DNA of 50,572 nt from an uncultured Lachnospiraceae bacterium (GCA_934351255.1 CAKRJH010000018.1:1-50572); one strand, 5' to 3'. Counted from the stretch's first letter, positions 16,251 through 25,406 are shown. Notes: generated by a model not told the origin, from the sequence alone. Numbers and translations are program-made.

Positions 16251-16592
16251 TTACTTTTTATCCTCTATCCACTGCACAGTATAATCTTGTCCTATTTGCT
16301 TTCCCACATTTGTCACATACTGTTTTAACAATGTTTTGGCATTGTTATGAGCCTTCCCTACATCTATGCCGATCCTAACGATACCACTGTATTCCATCCA
16401 CATTTTTTTAGCACCATATTTCAAAAATCCAATCCTGTTAGCTTCCTTTTGATATTCTGTGACATCATGATAATAGCACTTTAATGTTGCTAATTCACAG
16501 ATCTGGCTCACTTCTGAAAATTCTGGTGTCTCAACTGTTTTTTTCTGTTTCACCGGAAATATAAATATTACAATCGCTGGTAATTTTATCAT
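16251..16592 (-). CDS. Small DUF4230-like protein, probably internally shortened
   Basis: 113 residues from the ATG at 16592 (16607 also possible). A start at 16664 would lie in the terminator repeat and is rejected. A short hydrophobic N-terminus (MIKLPAIVIFIFPV) is followed by a DUF4230-like stretch: SQICELATLKCYYHDV, MEYSGIVRIGIDVGK, and a C-terminal LLKQYVTNVGKQIG. Compared with the usual ~200-residue family, the part between GIDVGK and AKTLL appears to be missing about 70-80 residues. This comes from memory of the family and may be a degenerate gene. Function unknown. It lies between the second terminator copy and the AlbA_2 gene. Confidence 0.55.
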   Translation of the reverse strand: MIKLPAIVIFIFPVKQKKTVETPEFSEVSQICELATLKCYYHDVTEYQKEANRIGFLKYGAKKMWMEYSGIVRIGIDVGKAHNNAKTLLKQYVTNVGKQIGQDYTVQWIEDKK

Positions 16593-16609
16593 ATTTTTCT
16601 CTTGCATGC

Positions 16610-16659
16610 AAAACAGCACCCGACCAGATTCTTCCTCTCTGATCAGATGCTGTCTTCTA
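16610..16659 (-). terminator. Intrinsic terminator, copy 2 of the identical 50-bp pair
   Basis: Same 15-pair stem and loop as 14513-14562, followed by TTTTGC. It begins about 20 bases after the stop of the Ig-like exported protein and would end the agrD-ABC operon. Confidence 0.88.
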
Positions 16660-16677
16660 TTCATCCACTAATGTTCC

Positions 16678-17346
16678 TTACACATCAAACTCCACTTCCT
16701 GTGGCATCATGGTGCTCTTCTCACCATCCGATCCGCCCCAGATCGTAAAGGCGATCTTATAGTGACCCTGCACCAGCCCTTCCTTTGTATTGATACATGC
16801 AAAGGACTGTTCCTGGCTCTTTCCGGGCTGAACCACTGCCAGCACCATCGGTATTGCCACTTCATTGGCCACCGGCGAATATTTGCCATCCGCATTGAGC
16901 CGGTAGAACAGGGCATCCATGCCGAAGCATATCTCATCGGTCATACCGTTTGCAATGTTTACGGTTACGGTGATCTTCTGCTGTGTATACTGCGCAGATA
17001 CCAGGGAAACGTTCACAGATCCCTTTTCTTCGGCGTTCTCTTTCTCCTTGACATTGACTGCAAATACCCGTTTTTTCGTTCCGCAGGTGGCAGTCACCAC
17101 ACACTTCCCGGGTTTTACGCCCTGGATCATCGCCTTGTTCTTCTGTTTGCGGACAAACCGGATCTTTTTGTTGCTTGCTTTCCAGGTAACTTTCTTCCAT
17201 GATTTCGGAACGGAAAGTTCCTTTTTCTGGTCTGCTCTGACCGTTACTGCTTTGCGCGCCGCTGCCTGTGTACCGCCGGAATACTGGAACATTCCGGTGA
17301 TACAAAGCAGCATCGCCAGGATCAAACATCCAACTCTTCTTTTCAT
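16678..17346 (-). CDS. Exported Ig-like protein, last gene of the agrD-ABC operon
   Basis: 222 residues. The signal peptide MKRRVGCLILAMLLCITGMF ends near TQAAA (residue 28). A Big_2-like domain (about 33-100; VTWKASNKKIRFVRKQKNKA) is followed by a second Ig-like domain (about 110-222) of the same general type as the lipoprotein at 13.9 kb (GLVQGHYKIAFTIWG). The -1 to -3 region has AAA and no lipobox, so it is secreted or wall-associated. GGGAGGATTT precedes ATG. It starts 69 bases after the last transporter gene and ends at terminator copy 2. Role in the transport system unknown. Confidence 0.8.
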   Translation of the reverse strand: MKRRVGCLILAMLLCITGMFQYSGGTQAAARKAVTVRADQKKELSVPKSWKKVTWKASNKKIRFVRKQKNKAMIQGVKPGKCVVTATCGTKKRVFAVNVKEKENAEEKGSVNVSLVSAQYTQQKITVTVNIANGMTDEICFGMDALFYRLNADGKYSPVANEVAIPMVLAVVQPGKSQEQSFACINTKEGLVQGHYKIAFTIWGGSDGEKSTMMPQEVEFDV

Positions 17347-17415
17347 AAATCCTCCCTTCCACAGACGTGTTTCAACGAAGAACTCCCGTCTGCTGGTCTG
17401 ACGACAATACCTATG

Positions 17416-19776
17416 TCATACCTTATACAAACTACTATTCATAATATACACCAAAATGCCATATATCGCCAGTACTCCACTCATCATAAGCACCACGAAC
17501 CCACATACCTCAGGTATCGAAAGTTCCACGTAATAATCCAGCCAGCGGACGCGCGAAAGACACGATGCCACCAGGCACATTCCGAGCGGGATCAGACATA
17601 CCTTTAGTTCACGGAGCATCTGTCTGCCTGTCGTCAGGCTCCATATCCACCCCACAGAATATCCGTTCAGCAGATCCGCCCGCACAAGTTCTCTTTTTTT
17701 ACGAATATCCAATGCAAACACAAAGACTGTCATGAACGCGAGTACCGCCTCCAGACAATACAACACTCCGGAGTCCATCCTGATCACGGACAGATTCCGG
17801 CTGGTCAGCCGCTCCAGATTTTGTTCTGAACAGGAAGCCACTTCCACTGCACCTGAGAAGTTCCCTCTTCGGACGGTCTGCCGCATCCACTGAATATCCT
17901 TCTGCGGATTCATGGAATAAAAAAATAATTTCTTTCTATTCAGAGTTTCCTGCCTCAAAATCCTCCGAAATGTTTTTCGGCTTACTACGATGTCGGCATC
18001 CAGTGATGTATCCACTCTGACAATCGTCATCTCCTCAGAAGTCATTTTCTTCAAAGATTCCAGAATACTGTCTTTATCTCCTTCTTTTTCCCAATATTTT
18101 TCGGAAAGAATCACCTGATCCGGCTCCAGAGAATCCGAATCCGTCACTTCAGAATCCATCGCAATCTGCCCGGTGCCATAAGACATCGCATATTCAACAC
18201 TGTCATACGCATACACATCGGGTTCCCCGGTATCACAAATCCCCACAATCTTCATCCGATCCTGCAATGCCCCAAGATATACCTGCTTTCCAATGATATC
18301 TTCCTCCTCCGGGAACAGCTCTGCCAGCAAATGGTTTTCCAGTTTGGCACGCTCCAACAATTGTCTGTCAATGACCAGTTCATGATATTCTTTCGGCATA
18401 CGTCCCGCGACCAGATTATCAGAAGACAGATCGGACAGCGGCACCACCGAAAATCCTTTTACATTACATTGCGCCTTCTGTAACTGCGGATATCCCTCAT
18501 AACATATATTCATACTGCCCGATTCCGAAAGAAGGATCTGAGAAGATTTCTGCCCGAAAACCGTATCATATAACTCCTGCGCCTCCGAATCCGAAATCTT
18601 GCTCATATCCACTGCAATCACATGCGAATCCACGGTCTGATATTGTTCCCGGTCGATTGACTTTTCCGCCATATTACTGATAAACAGCATGGTCAAAAAT
18701 ACAAATGATACTATGGTCATCACCAGAACTGCGATTTCAGAATGTTTTGCGGAACCGGCACTTCCCGGATCAGACTTTCTCCGCGGGCACAATGCCATGC
18801 GATGTCTTCTCTGTCCTTCCGGCCGCTGTACTTCTACCTCTGTTCTCTCATACTCCGGTCGCTTCCCTTCGACGATCAGGCTCTCCTCATCCGGTTTCTC
18901 AATGATCACGTCCATCGTGGCCGGTTTTTGGATAATGAGGATTCCATCCCGGTTGATCATACGGATCCGGGAAGGTTCATGTTTCGCATCCTCAGTCCGG
19001 GAATCCTTTTTTTCGTAGTAATCTACAGACACTCCTCCCAAAGAATGCGTCGACCGGTCGTACTCACCCAGATAAATGTGCGTCAGATCCAGACTCTCGA
19101 TCCTCTGCCCCGGAACATTCGTATCATCGCGCAGTACCTGACCATTGCTCAGGTATATCATCCGATCTGCAAAGGCTTCCATCAACCGCTTTTCATGGGA
19201 AACCACCAGCACCAGACACTCCCTGGAAATCCCCCGGAGGATTTCCAGCATGGCAATGGTATTTTTCTCATCCAGATTGGCGGTCGGCTCGTCTGCCAGA
19301 ACCACTTTGCTCTGTTTCAACAATGCCCCGGCAATCCGAATCCTCTGTTTCTGTCCACCGGAAAGAGCCTCCATTCTGCGATGCCGGAACGCCTGCATAT
19401 GCGTTTTCTCCAAAGCATAGCTAATACGATCCTCAATCTCCTGCTCCGACAGTTCATACACATCGAGGATCCGCCGGAACCCCTCGTACACAGTCAACCC
19501 CTTATAATCTCCCTGATCCTCCATGATACAGGTCATATTTTCGATGCAATATGACGGCCTCTTTTTGCTTTTCGCATCCAGGATCACCGAATCGTCATAT
19601 ACAACACGCCCATCTTCAAACGGAAGAATCCCGCCAATTACCTTGAGCAATGTCGTCTTTCCGGAACCGCTCTCCCCGGTAATGCAGACCAGACCGGTAT
19701 CTTCGAATTCCAGATTAAGCATCTGTAAGACACTTTTTTTATGAAATTGTTTTTGTATGTTTTCCACTCTGATCAT
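17416..19776 (-). CDS. ABC transporter ATPase-permease fusion (MacB/FtsX type), second of two
   Basis: 786 residues from the ATG at 19776 (AGGGAAATT upstream; the longer open frame to 19872 runs into the preceding gene). The NBD (1-~220) has Walker A GESGSGKTT, signature LSGGQKQRIRIAG and Walker B VVLADEPTANLD. A long charged linker (about 250-345; EKPDEE, EGKRPEYERTEVEVQRPEG) leads to a membrane segment. Next comes a ~270-residue outer domain, then three C-terminal membrane segments, the MacB/FtsX layout. It overlaps the preceding fusion gene by 38 bases. Likely exports or expels a peptide or lipid-like compound; substrate unknown. Confidence 0.87.
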   Translation of the reverse strand: MIRVENIQKQFHKKSVLQMLNLEFEDTGLVCITGESGSGKTTLLKVIGGILPFEDGRVVYDDSVILDAKSKKRPSYCIENMTCIMEDQGDYKGLTVYEGFRRILDVYELSEQEIEDRISYALEKTHMQAFRHRRMEALSGGQKQRIRIAGALLKQSKVVLADEPTANLDEKNTIAMLEILRGISRECLVLVVSHEKRLMEAFADRMIYLSNGQVLRDDTNVPGQRIESLDLTHIYLGEYDRSTHSLGGVSVDYYEKKDSRTEDAKHEPSRIRMINRDGILIIQKPATMDVIIEKPDEESLIVEGKRPEYERTEVEVQRPEGQRRHRMALCPRRKSDPGSAGSAKHSEIAVLVMTIVSFVFLTMLFISNMAEKSIDREQYQTVDSHVIAVDMSKISDSEAQELYDTVFGQKSSQILLSESGSMNICYEGYPQLQKAQCNVKGFSVVPLSDLSSDNLVAGRMPKEYHELVIDRQLLERAKLENHLLAELFPEEEDIIGKQVYLGALQDRMKIVGICDTGEPDVYAYDSVEYAMSYGTGQIAMDSEVTDSDSLEPDQVILSEKYWEKEGDKDSILESLKKMTSEEMTIVRVDTSLDADIVVSRKTFRRILRQETLNRKKLFFYSMNPQKDIQWMRQTVRRGNFSGAVEVASCSEQNLERLTSRNLSVIRMDSGVLYCLEAVLAFMTVFVFALDIRKKRELVRADLLNGYSVGWIWSLTTGRQMLRELKVCLIPLGMCLVASCLSRVRWLDYYVELSIPEVCGFVVLMMSGVLAIYGILVYIMNSSLYKV

Positions 19777-21958
19777 ATCGAATTTCCCTGTCTTTCCTGT
19801 TCTTCTGTTGGCGGATATATATTTTGAGCGGGAACCAAACGCACAGGCACGGAAGCATAAACAGTAATCCATAGCCAGTCAATGTATAACTCGCTCTCAG
19901 TTCAATGATGCGGCTGTCCGCCGGTATCACCCGGAATATACACGCAGCACATGCATGAAATATCAGGTATGCTCCTAAAAAAATCGTCATATTTTCCAAT
20001 AACTTTATCCAAAACAACTGCCTGTCGTTCATGCATAATTCCAGCAGAAGCAGATCTTCCTTTTTACCGAATCCAAACAGCAAATATTCCAATATGCTCT
20101 CCAAAATGCAAAGAAAGATGGTAATCCCCACACACGTCATAATATACTGCGTGCGCTGCTGCACCAGTTTTTCGTCATATTCCGTCCGTGACACCCGGTA
20201 AGTGCTGACCGCATCATACCCCATTTTCCCGAGCTTCCGGATCACAGCGTCCGTCTTCCAGTAACTGGTCATATACACAGACATTTCCTCTGATCTGTGC
20301 TTTCCATAGTCGGGATAGAGTGTCCGGAACAATGCATCGTCAACATAGATAAAATAGTCTGAACCGGTGTGTCTGTTGGAAGAAAACGTCACGTCAAGCA
20401 CCTGATCGTTCTGTTGTAACACCTCATCCCCGTCAAACTCCTTTTTTCCTGTCTTATTCTGTACTTCGGCCGGGATTTGGTATTCACCGGAGATAAGCAC
20501 CTGCTTCGTATCATCGCTGTTTTCATCAAGCAGTGCAACTGCAGAAAATGTTCCCTGATACTGATGATTTGTCTCGTCCCAGCCATACTCTGCCCGTATC
20601 TCCTCCCCCTGAATGGTCTGAACCAGCATCTCACAGAATGCATCTGAAAAATAGACGCCGACATCATTGTCCCGGCACACTCCGGCCACCTTGAACGTAT
20701 ATGGGAATTCATCCTGTCTGCCCCAGTAGGGAACCGATGAGAACTCACACTGTATCTCATCCCCCGCCTGTAATCCATTTTTTTCAGATACAAGAACTTC
20801 TCCCGGCGTCTCAGGCATACTTCCCTGAATCACGGTTTTATCTTCACGCTCCGATGCATTCTGAATATGACCCTGTATTTCTCTTGTAACCACCTTATAA
20901 TGCACTTCATGCAAAAGCCCATAGAACTCGACTCCGGTAACATTCGCAATCTTGTTGATTCGTTTTTTATCGGCTCCTGTCAGGGCATTCCCATTTTTGT
21001 TGGATACCAGCAGCCGATTGTCATCCTGTGTCAGAAAATAATTCTTGTTGCTCTTTCTGGCAATCCGGTCATCCCTGCACAACAACAGTTGACCGAGCGT
21101 GACATACAAGGCACAAAAGACCGCCAGAAACAACAATCCTCTGATAAGTACCGATCCTTTCTTCCCTGTCAGATTGGCCTTCCAGAAAAAACGGATTGCT
21201 CTCCTGCGTGAATCTGTGTCACGCGCCACGCCCTTCAATATCTCTTTCTGTGCCTTTTGGCTGTCCCGGCTGCTTTCATCGGAAATGATCCTGCCATCAT
21301 GCAGTGTGATAAAACGATCCGCATATTCTTTACAGAGTGCATGATCATGCGATGCCATGATAACGAGCTTATCGCGGGCAACTTTTTGAAACAGTCTCAT
21401 GATCGCCACTGCATTTTCCTGATCCAGATTCGCCGTAGGCTCATCTACAATCAGAATCTCAGCCCCCATCATCAATGTTCTGGCTATGGCCAGCCTCTGC
21501 CTCTGGCCTGCAGATAAGCGTTTGGCCTTACTTTCTTTATACTCCCGCAAACCTACCAGATCCAGAATCTCATCTGCCTGTTCCTCCAGATCATCCCCAC
21601 AGCGATGTATTACAGCAGCCACAAGATTCTCATATACCGTATAGGAATCCAGCAGTTTCACTTCCTGAGAGACATAGCCAAGCTGCAACCTTCTCTTTTC
21701 CATCCACTCCTGCGCTGACAATCCCAGACAGGATTTCCCTTCGATGTACAATTCTCCCTCATCAAACGGCAGATATCCACAGAGAATATTCAACAATGTA
21801 CTTTTGCCGCTTCCGCTCTCTCCGGTCAAAGCCACAAATTCTCCCCTGTAAAATGAAATCGTGATTTCCTCTAAAGCGCGGGTGATCTTGTCGTCCTGCG
21901 AATAATACTTGCAGAGATTTCTGACCTCGACCAGCTTATCCTGTCCTGATTTATCCAT
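19739..21958 (-). CDS. ABC transporter ATPase-permease fusion (MacB/FtsX type), first of two
   Basis: 739 residues from the ATG at 21958, chosen because GAAGGA lies six bases before it; the ATG at 21973 contains that site. The NBD (1-~230) has Walker A GESGSGKST, signature LSAGQRQRLAIAR and Walker B ILIVDEPTANLD. A membrane segment follows at about 275-295. The outer domain runs to about 610, and three membrane segments lie near the C-terminus. It pairs naturally with the neighbouring fusion, and both could form a heterodimer. Starts inside the last bases of the stand-alone ATPase gene (8-base overlap). Confidence 0.88.
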   Translation of the reverse strand: MDKSGQDKLVEVRNLCKYYSQDDKITRALEEITISFYRGEFVALTGESGSGKSTLLNILCGYLPFDEGELYIEGKSCLGLSAQEWMEKRRLQLGYVSQEVKLLDSYTVYENLVAAVIHRCGDDLEEQADEILDLVGLREYKESKAKRLSAGQRQRLAIARTLMMGAEILIVDEPTANLDQENAVAIMRLFQKVARDKLVIMASHDHALCKEYADRFITLHDGRIISDESSRDSQKAQKEILKGVARDTDSRRRAIRFFWKANLTGKKGSVLIRGLLFLAVFCALYVTLGQLLLCRDDRIARKSNKNYFLTQDDNRLLVSNKNGNALTGADKKRINKIANVTGVEFYGLLHEVHYKVVTREIQGHIQNASEREDKTVIQGSMPETPGEVLVSEKNGLQAGDEIQCEFSSVPYWGRQDEFPYTFKVAGVCRDNDVGVYFSDAFCEMLVQTIQGEEIRAEYGWDETNHQYQGTFSAVALLDENSDDTKQVLISGEYQIPAEVQNKTGKKEFDGDEVLQQNDQVLDVTFSSNRHTGSDYFIYVDDALFRTLYPDYGKHRSEEMSVYMTSYWKTDAVIRKLGKMGYDAVSTYRVSRTEYDEKLVQQRTQYIMTCVGITIFLCILESILEYLLFGFGKKEDLLLLELCMNDRQLFWIKLLENMTIFLGAYLIFHACAACIFRVIPADSRIIELRASYTLTGYGLLFMLPCLCVWFPLKIYIRQQKNRKDREIRYDQSGKHTKTIS

Positions 21959-22625
21959 TGCATATCCTTCCATCTTTCATACGGATGATCCGATTACATT
22001 TCTTTGCAACATTAATATCATGGGTAATAATTATCATAGTAGTGCCCTGCTGATTTATTTTGCACAGCAAATTCATAATCTCCTCACTGGTATGGGAGTC
22101 CAGCGCCCCCGTTGGCTCATCTGCAAAAAACACCTTTGGATCATTTGCAAGAGCCCTTGCGATCGCAACTCTCTGCCTTTGTCCGCCGGAAAGTTTGCTG
22201 ACCTTTTTTTGCATATACTGTTCCATCGACACCTCCGATAACAGCGATGTCACAATCTTCTTTTTCTGATCCCGCGCATATTTTTTGCCGGAAATATCCA
22301 AGGGAATCATTACATTCTGAAATGCCGTAAAATCCTCAATCAAAGCAAAGTCCTGCATGACAACACCTATTTTTCTGCTCCGTATCTCGGCCATTTTAGA
22401 ATCACTGCGAAATCCAATCGTTTCTCCATCCAAAATGTATTCTCCGTTATCAAACTGGTCAATACATGCCAGCACATGCATTAAGGTGCTTTTTCCGGCA
22501 CCACTCTCTCCCATTATGGCAACCAGTTCCCCATCCTGAATCTCCAGATTGATCCCTTTTAACACCTCAAAACTCTGGTCTTTATCTATGTAATACGATT
22601 TATTCAAATTGTTAACCTTTATCAA
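21951..22625 (-). CDS. ABC transporter ATP-binding protein (LolD/MacB/SalX type), TTG start
   Basis: 224 residues. The start is read as TTG at 22625: GGGAGG stands nine to fifteen bases upstream, the TTG overlaps the stop of the preceding permease (TTGA), and the family alignment begins at LIKVNNLNKSYYID. Motifs: Walker A GESGAGKST, signature LSGGQRQRVAIAR, Walker B VFFADEPTGALD, switch THD. The ATPase partner for the two separate FtsX-type permeases just upstream. Type VII (mechanotransmission) ABC systems of this form often handle peptides and antibiotics. Confidence 0.9.
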   Translation of the reverse strand: MIKVNNLNKSYYIDKDQSFEVLKGINLEIQDGELVAIMGESGAGKSTLMHVLACIDQFDNGEYILDGETIGFRSDSKMAEIRSRKIGVVMQDFALIEDFTAFQNVMIPLDISGKKYARDQKKKIVTSLLSEVSMEQYMQKKVSKLSGGQRQRVAIARALANDPKVFFADEPTGALDSHTSEEIMNLLCKINQQGTTMIIITHDINVAKKCNRIIRMKDGRICNG

Positions 22626-23884
22626 TTCTGGTCCGCCTCCCTTAACACCGCATTTATGGTAACATCCTTCAGTTCCATATAAGTCACCAGTATGCCAATC
22701 ATAGAAAACATCAGTCCCAATATCATACAAATGCCTACTTGAGGAATGCCAATGAAAATAACGCTCTTTTCTGTCACCTGAAGAGCCACAGATACAAGCA
22801 ACCCAATCAGAGTAATGAGCAAGGAACCCATTTGTAATACCAAATTACTTCTAAAACATAATCTCCGGCACATTTTCCAGCTAAATCCATTGATATAGTA
22901 CACGGCAAAATCACGCAGACTCTTCTGAGCGATGATAGCCATATTACATGCTGTAGATAATATCGTCAGAATAAGCAGCGGAATTAATACAGGTATGATA
23001 TATTTCAGTTGTTCATAAATATACTGCCTGCTGTATTTCCTCATCGTGTCAAAATCCGTCTCGGATGAATAAAACCCATGAGACGACAAATATTCCTGGT
23101 TTGAACTAATCACTTCCGTATCTTCGGTATTCCATTTGATAAAACAATATCCCCCCATCTTCGTAAACCACGACCTGGCATATTGCATCTTAAAACGGTA
23201 CAGATCCGACTGAATACCATAAATAGAGATTCCATTCGCATAATAATCATAATAATCAACAAACAGCTTTCTATAATCGCTTGTCTCTTCTTCCCCCGTC
23301 GTCTTTTCAAGGATGGAGGCTCCATTTGCAATAATACCGATTACTTTTAACGTAATGTTCCCTTTATCCGGATCTATGGAACACTCTCCCGAGAATCCCA
23401 TATCCGCTGCAATAATATCACCCACCTGATATCTTCCATTTTTCCCGTCCTTTTGTGCAATTACGACTTCCAATGTTTCTGATGTTTTATCTTCATCTGA
23501 AAACCATCTGCCACTATCCAGTTTTGGTGAATATGCTTTCCATATTGCATCATCATAGCCTGTCATTTGGGCAATCGTATCACCGTTCTCATCCTCAAAC
23601 ATCCAGTCATAACAGCCTGAAACCTCTGTGTCCTGTAAACACTTCTCCAACGCCTCCCTGGTCATAATACAGTCTGTATTGTTTGTTTCATTTACATGAA
23701 TCACATTCATGATCTGACCATTTCCGGCGACCAGATCCTTTATGGCATTGTATTTTTTATATCGTGAAGAGATTACCGAAACAGAAGAAATCACTACTAT
23801 GTAGACGATTATTGTTTGTAATGCTACAAACAATAAAATTCTTTTATATTTTTTCAACTCCAACAGTGTGTATTTCCACTTCAT
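22622..23884 (-). CDS. FtsX/MacB-type ABC permease, second of two
   Basis: 420 residues from the ATG at 23884 (GGAAGAAGAAA upstream), which overlaps the previous stop as ATGA. It has one N-terminal membrane segment (about 20-40), a ~230-residue outer domain, and three C-terminal membrane segments, the standard type VII permease layout. Coupled at both ends (ATGA, TTGA), so it is made in step with its partners. AT-rich compared with the window's flanks. Confidence 0.85.
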   Translation of the reverse strand: MKWKYTLLELKKYKRILLFVALQTIIVYIVVISSVSVISSRYKKYNAIKDLVAGNGQIMNVIHVNETNNTDCIMTREALEKCLQDTEVSGCYDWMFEDENGDTIAQMTGYDDAIWKAYSPKLDSGRWFSDEDKTSETLEVVIAQKDGKNGRYQVGDIIAADMGFSGECSIDPDKGNITLKVIGIIANGASILEKTTGEEETSDYRKLFVDYYDYYANGISIYGIQSDLYRFKMQYARSWFTKMGGYCFIKWNTEDTEVISSNQEYLSSHGFYSSETDFDTMRKYSRQYIYEQLKYIIPVLIPLLILTILSTACNMAIIAQKSLRDFAVYYINGFSWKMCRRLCFRSNLVLQMGSLLITLIGLLVSVALQVTEKSVIFIGIPQVGICMILGLMFSMIGILVTYMELKDVTINAVLREADQN

Positions 23885-25089
23885 TTTCTTCTTCCTCCCC
23901 GAATATCTAAATCTGTATTCCTCATAGAACACAACAAAGAACAAATAAGGACAAATAAGGAGCAAAAATAATAAATTGCAAACAAACTTGCATATAACTT
24001 TATGGAATAATGATCATCAATATAAGGATAAAATGCTCGTATGACTTTCAAAAAGACACGATCGTACAATATCACAGTCATCAAATACACAGGAATGGTT
24101 AAAATTGCACATTCTGTTACGTTCACAAGAATTGCCTGCCATTTTTTCTGACCACAGATCAAAAATGCCTTGGTCTCCTTTTTTCTGCTTTCCAATAGAT
24201 ATTGATACAAAATCACAAAATTTAGTGAGGATATCAGTGCGATCAATACCGCAATAACCATCATGGTATTATATAGATAAATTTTATCCTGATCCGGCAA
24301 ATGAACCTTATCCAATACCCCATGAGGATCCAGATATAATTCAACCATTTCCTTTAATTCTTCATATTGCACACTGTTAATCTGATTATAAAAATAGAAA
24401 TGTATATTCCCGTATATTTTGCTGTCATTATGTATCGCAGTAACAGGAACCATCGGCTGGTCGCCGAATAATTGCTGTTTGCCAATAACCTTATACTGTT
24501 CTCCCTGCAATGTTATATATTTTTTATCGTTCGACAAAATGCTGTCTGAAAAATCCGCTTTCTCATTCTCTGAAACATCATAAATAAGGGCAACCTTTTC
24601 GCCATTTTCATACTCAGATCTGGAAAAATATCTTCCATCCGTTAACAGTCCAAAATCTGACATGTTCTTCTTCTGTATCTCACATATCGTATACTTTTGA
24701 TCCTGAATACTAAACAGGAAATATAAAGGAACATTATCTACAACCGCACTCAGGCTGACACTTTCCAAATCGTCAAAAAAATCCTCAGGCAATGCCTTTA
24801 ACATCTTTTTTACATCCTTTACGGTAGCATAACTTTCACCCGAACATTCTCTCACCTTATAACTGCCATTCACTTCATTTTCATCATATATTTCATACTG
24901 ATCCTTCACGGAAATATTAATTTCCTTTCTCCCAAGCACTTCTGATTCTTTTTGTTTCATGGAAGACTGGAATAACGAATACGAAAAATGCAGTAAGAAC
25001 ACGGATGCCATTACCGATATCACGGTAATCAGATAAATTAAGGTTTTATTCCTGACCAAAAGCCAGATATCATGAAATATATATCTCAT
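23881..25089 (-). CDS. FtsX/MacB-type ABC permease, first of two
   Basis: 402 residues, GGGAG seven bases before ATG. N-terminal membrane segment (about 14-38), an outer domain of about 230 residues, three membrane segments near the C-terminus. It likely forms a heterodimer with the next permease and uses the ATPase at 21951-22625. It starts 84 bases after agrD, separated by a stem-loop that could reduce its expression relative to agrD. Confidence 0.85.
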   Translation of the reverse strand: MRYIFHDIWLLVRNKTLIYLITVISVMASVFLLHFSYSLFQSSMKQKESEVLGRKEINISVKDQYEIYDENEVNGSYKVRECSGESYATVKDVKKMLKALPEDFFDDLESVSLSAVVDNVPLYFLFSIQDQKYTICEIQKKNMSDFGLLTDGRYFSRSEYENGEKVALIYDVSENEKADFSDSILSNDKKYITLQGEQYKVIGKQQLFGDQPMVPVTAIHNDSKIYGNIHFYFYNQINSVQYEELKEMVELYLDPHGVLDKVHLPDQDKIYLYNTMMVIAVLIALISSLNFVILYQYLLESRKKETKAFLICGQKKWQAILVNVTECAILTIPVYLMTVILYDRVFLKVIRAFYPYIDDHYSIKLYASLFAIYYFCSLFVLICSLLCSMRNTDLDIRGGRRK

Positions 25090-25105
25090 AAAATCTCCCT
25101 TTACA

Positions 25106-25136
25106 ACAAATCTCCCCTGTTATCCACAGGAGAGAT
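25106..25136 (-). terminator. Stem-loop between agrD and the permease genes, possible attenuator
   Basis: Minus-strand ATCTCTCCTGT/ACAGGGGAGAT pairs fully (11 pairs, one G-U) around a GGATA loop (25136-25110) and is followed by TTGTTG, only a weak T-run. It could end part of the transcripts after agrD or stabilise the agrD message. Confidence 0.45.
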
Positions 25137-25173
25137 CTGCGTTTATCACACGTATATTAAAATCTACTTCACC

Positions 25174-25320
25174 CTAACGATTTTCCAGAACCTTGCTCAG
25201 GCCTTCCGGCTCTTCCGGCTCATAGAAGTTCCCTCTGCACAGGAAAGGAATCAGTGCGCCAAAGCTCAGCACCAGGCAGCATCCCTTCATCAACAGGTTA
25301 CGGCACATGTTTTTCATCAT
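25174..25320 (-). CDS. agrD: AgrD-type cyclic (thio)lactone autoinducer peptide precursor
   Basis: 48 residues, missed by usual length cut-offs. AAGGAGG lies eight bases before the ATG. Layout fits AgrD: a basic, amphipathic and hydrophobic N-terminal half (MMKNMCRNLLMKG, LVLSFGALIPF), a Cys at 28, then an acidic tail. The segment C-R-G-N-F, then YEPEEPEGL, lines up with clostridial AgrD cores such as C-L-W-F-T followed by HQPEEPKSL. The expected ring is therefore Cys28-Phe32, with AgrB cutting before Tyr33. Unusually, it is transcribed away from agrB, as first gene of the ABC operon, from the shared LytTR control region. Confidence 0.88.
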   Translation of the reverse strand: MMKNMCRNLLMKGCCLVLSFGALIPFLCRGNFYEPEEPEGLSKVLENR

Positions 25321-25372
25321 GCAATTACCTCCTTATAAAATAGAATGAACTATGTAAACCAGTTACGCTTTC

Positions 25373-25401
25373 ACTATAGCATCTTTTTCGCGCAGTGACC
25401 G
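25373..25401 (-). promoter_or_regulatory. Predicted LytTR-activated promoter of agrD and the ABC operon
   Basis: TATAGT on the minus strand (25378-25373), start about 45-50 bases before agrD. The -35 position (CGGTCA) is poor. The proximal LytTR box ends 29 bases upstream of the -10, as at 14.4 kb. Confidence 0.65.
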
Positions 25402-25406
25402 TTTTT

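Noticed and set aside
16593..16664. Upstream start for the DUF4230-like gene
   Set aside because: The added residues are translated from the terminator repeat; the same residues appear in a meaningless frame at 14.5 kb.
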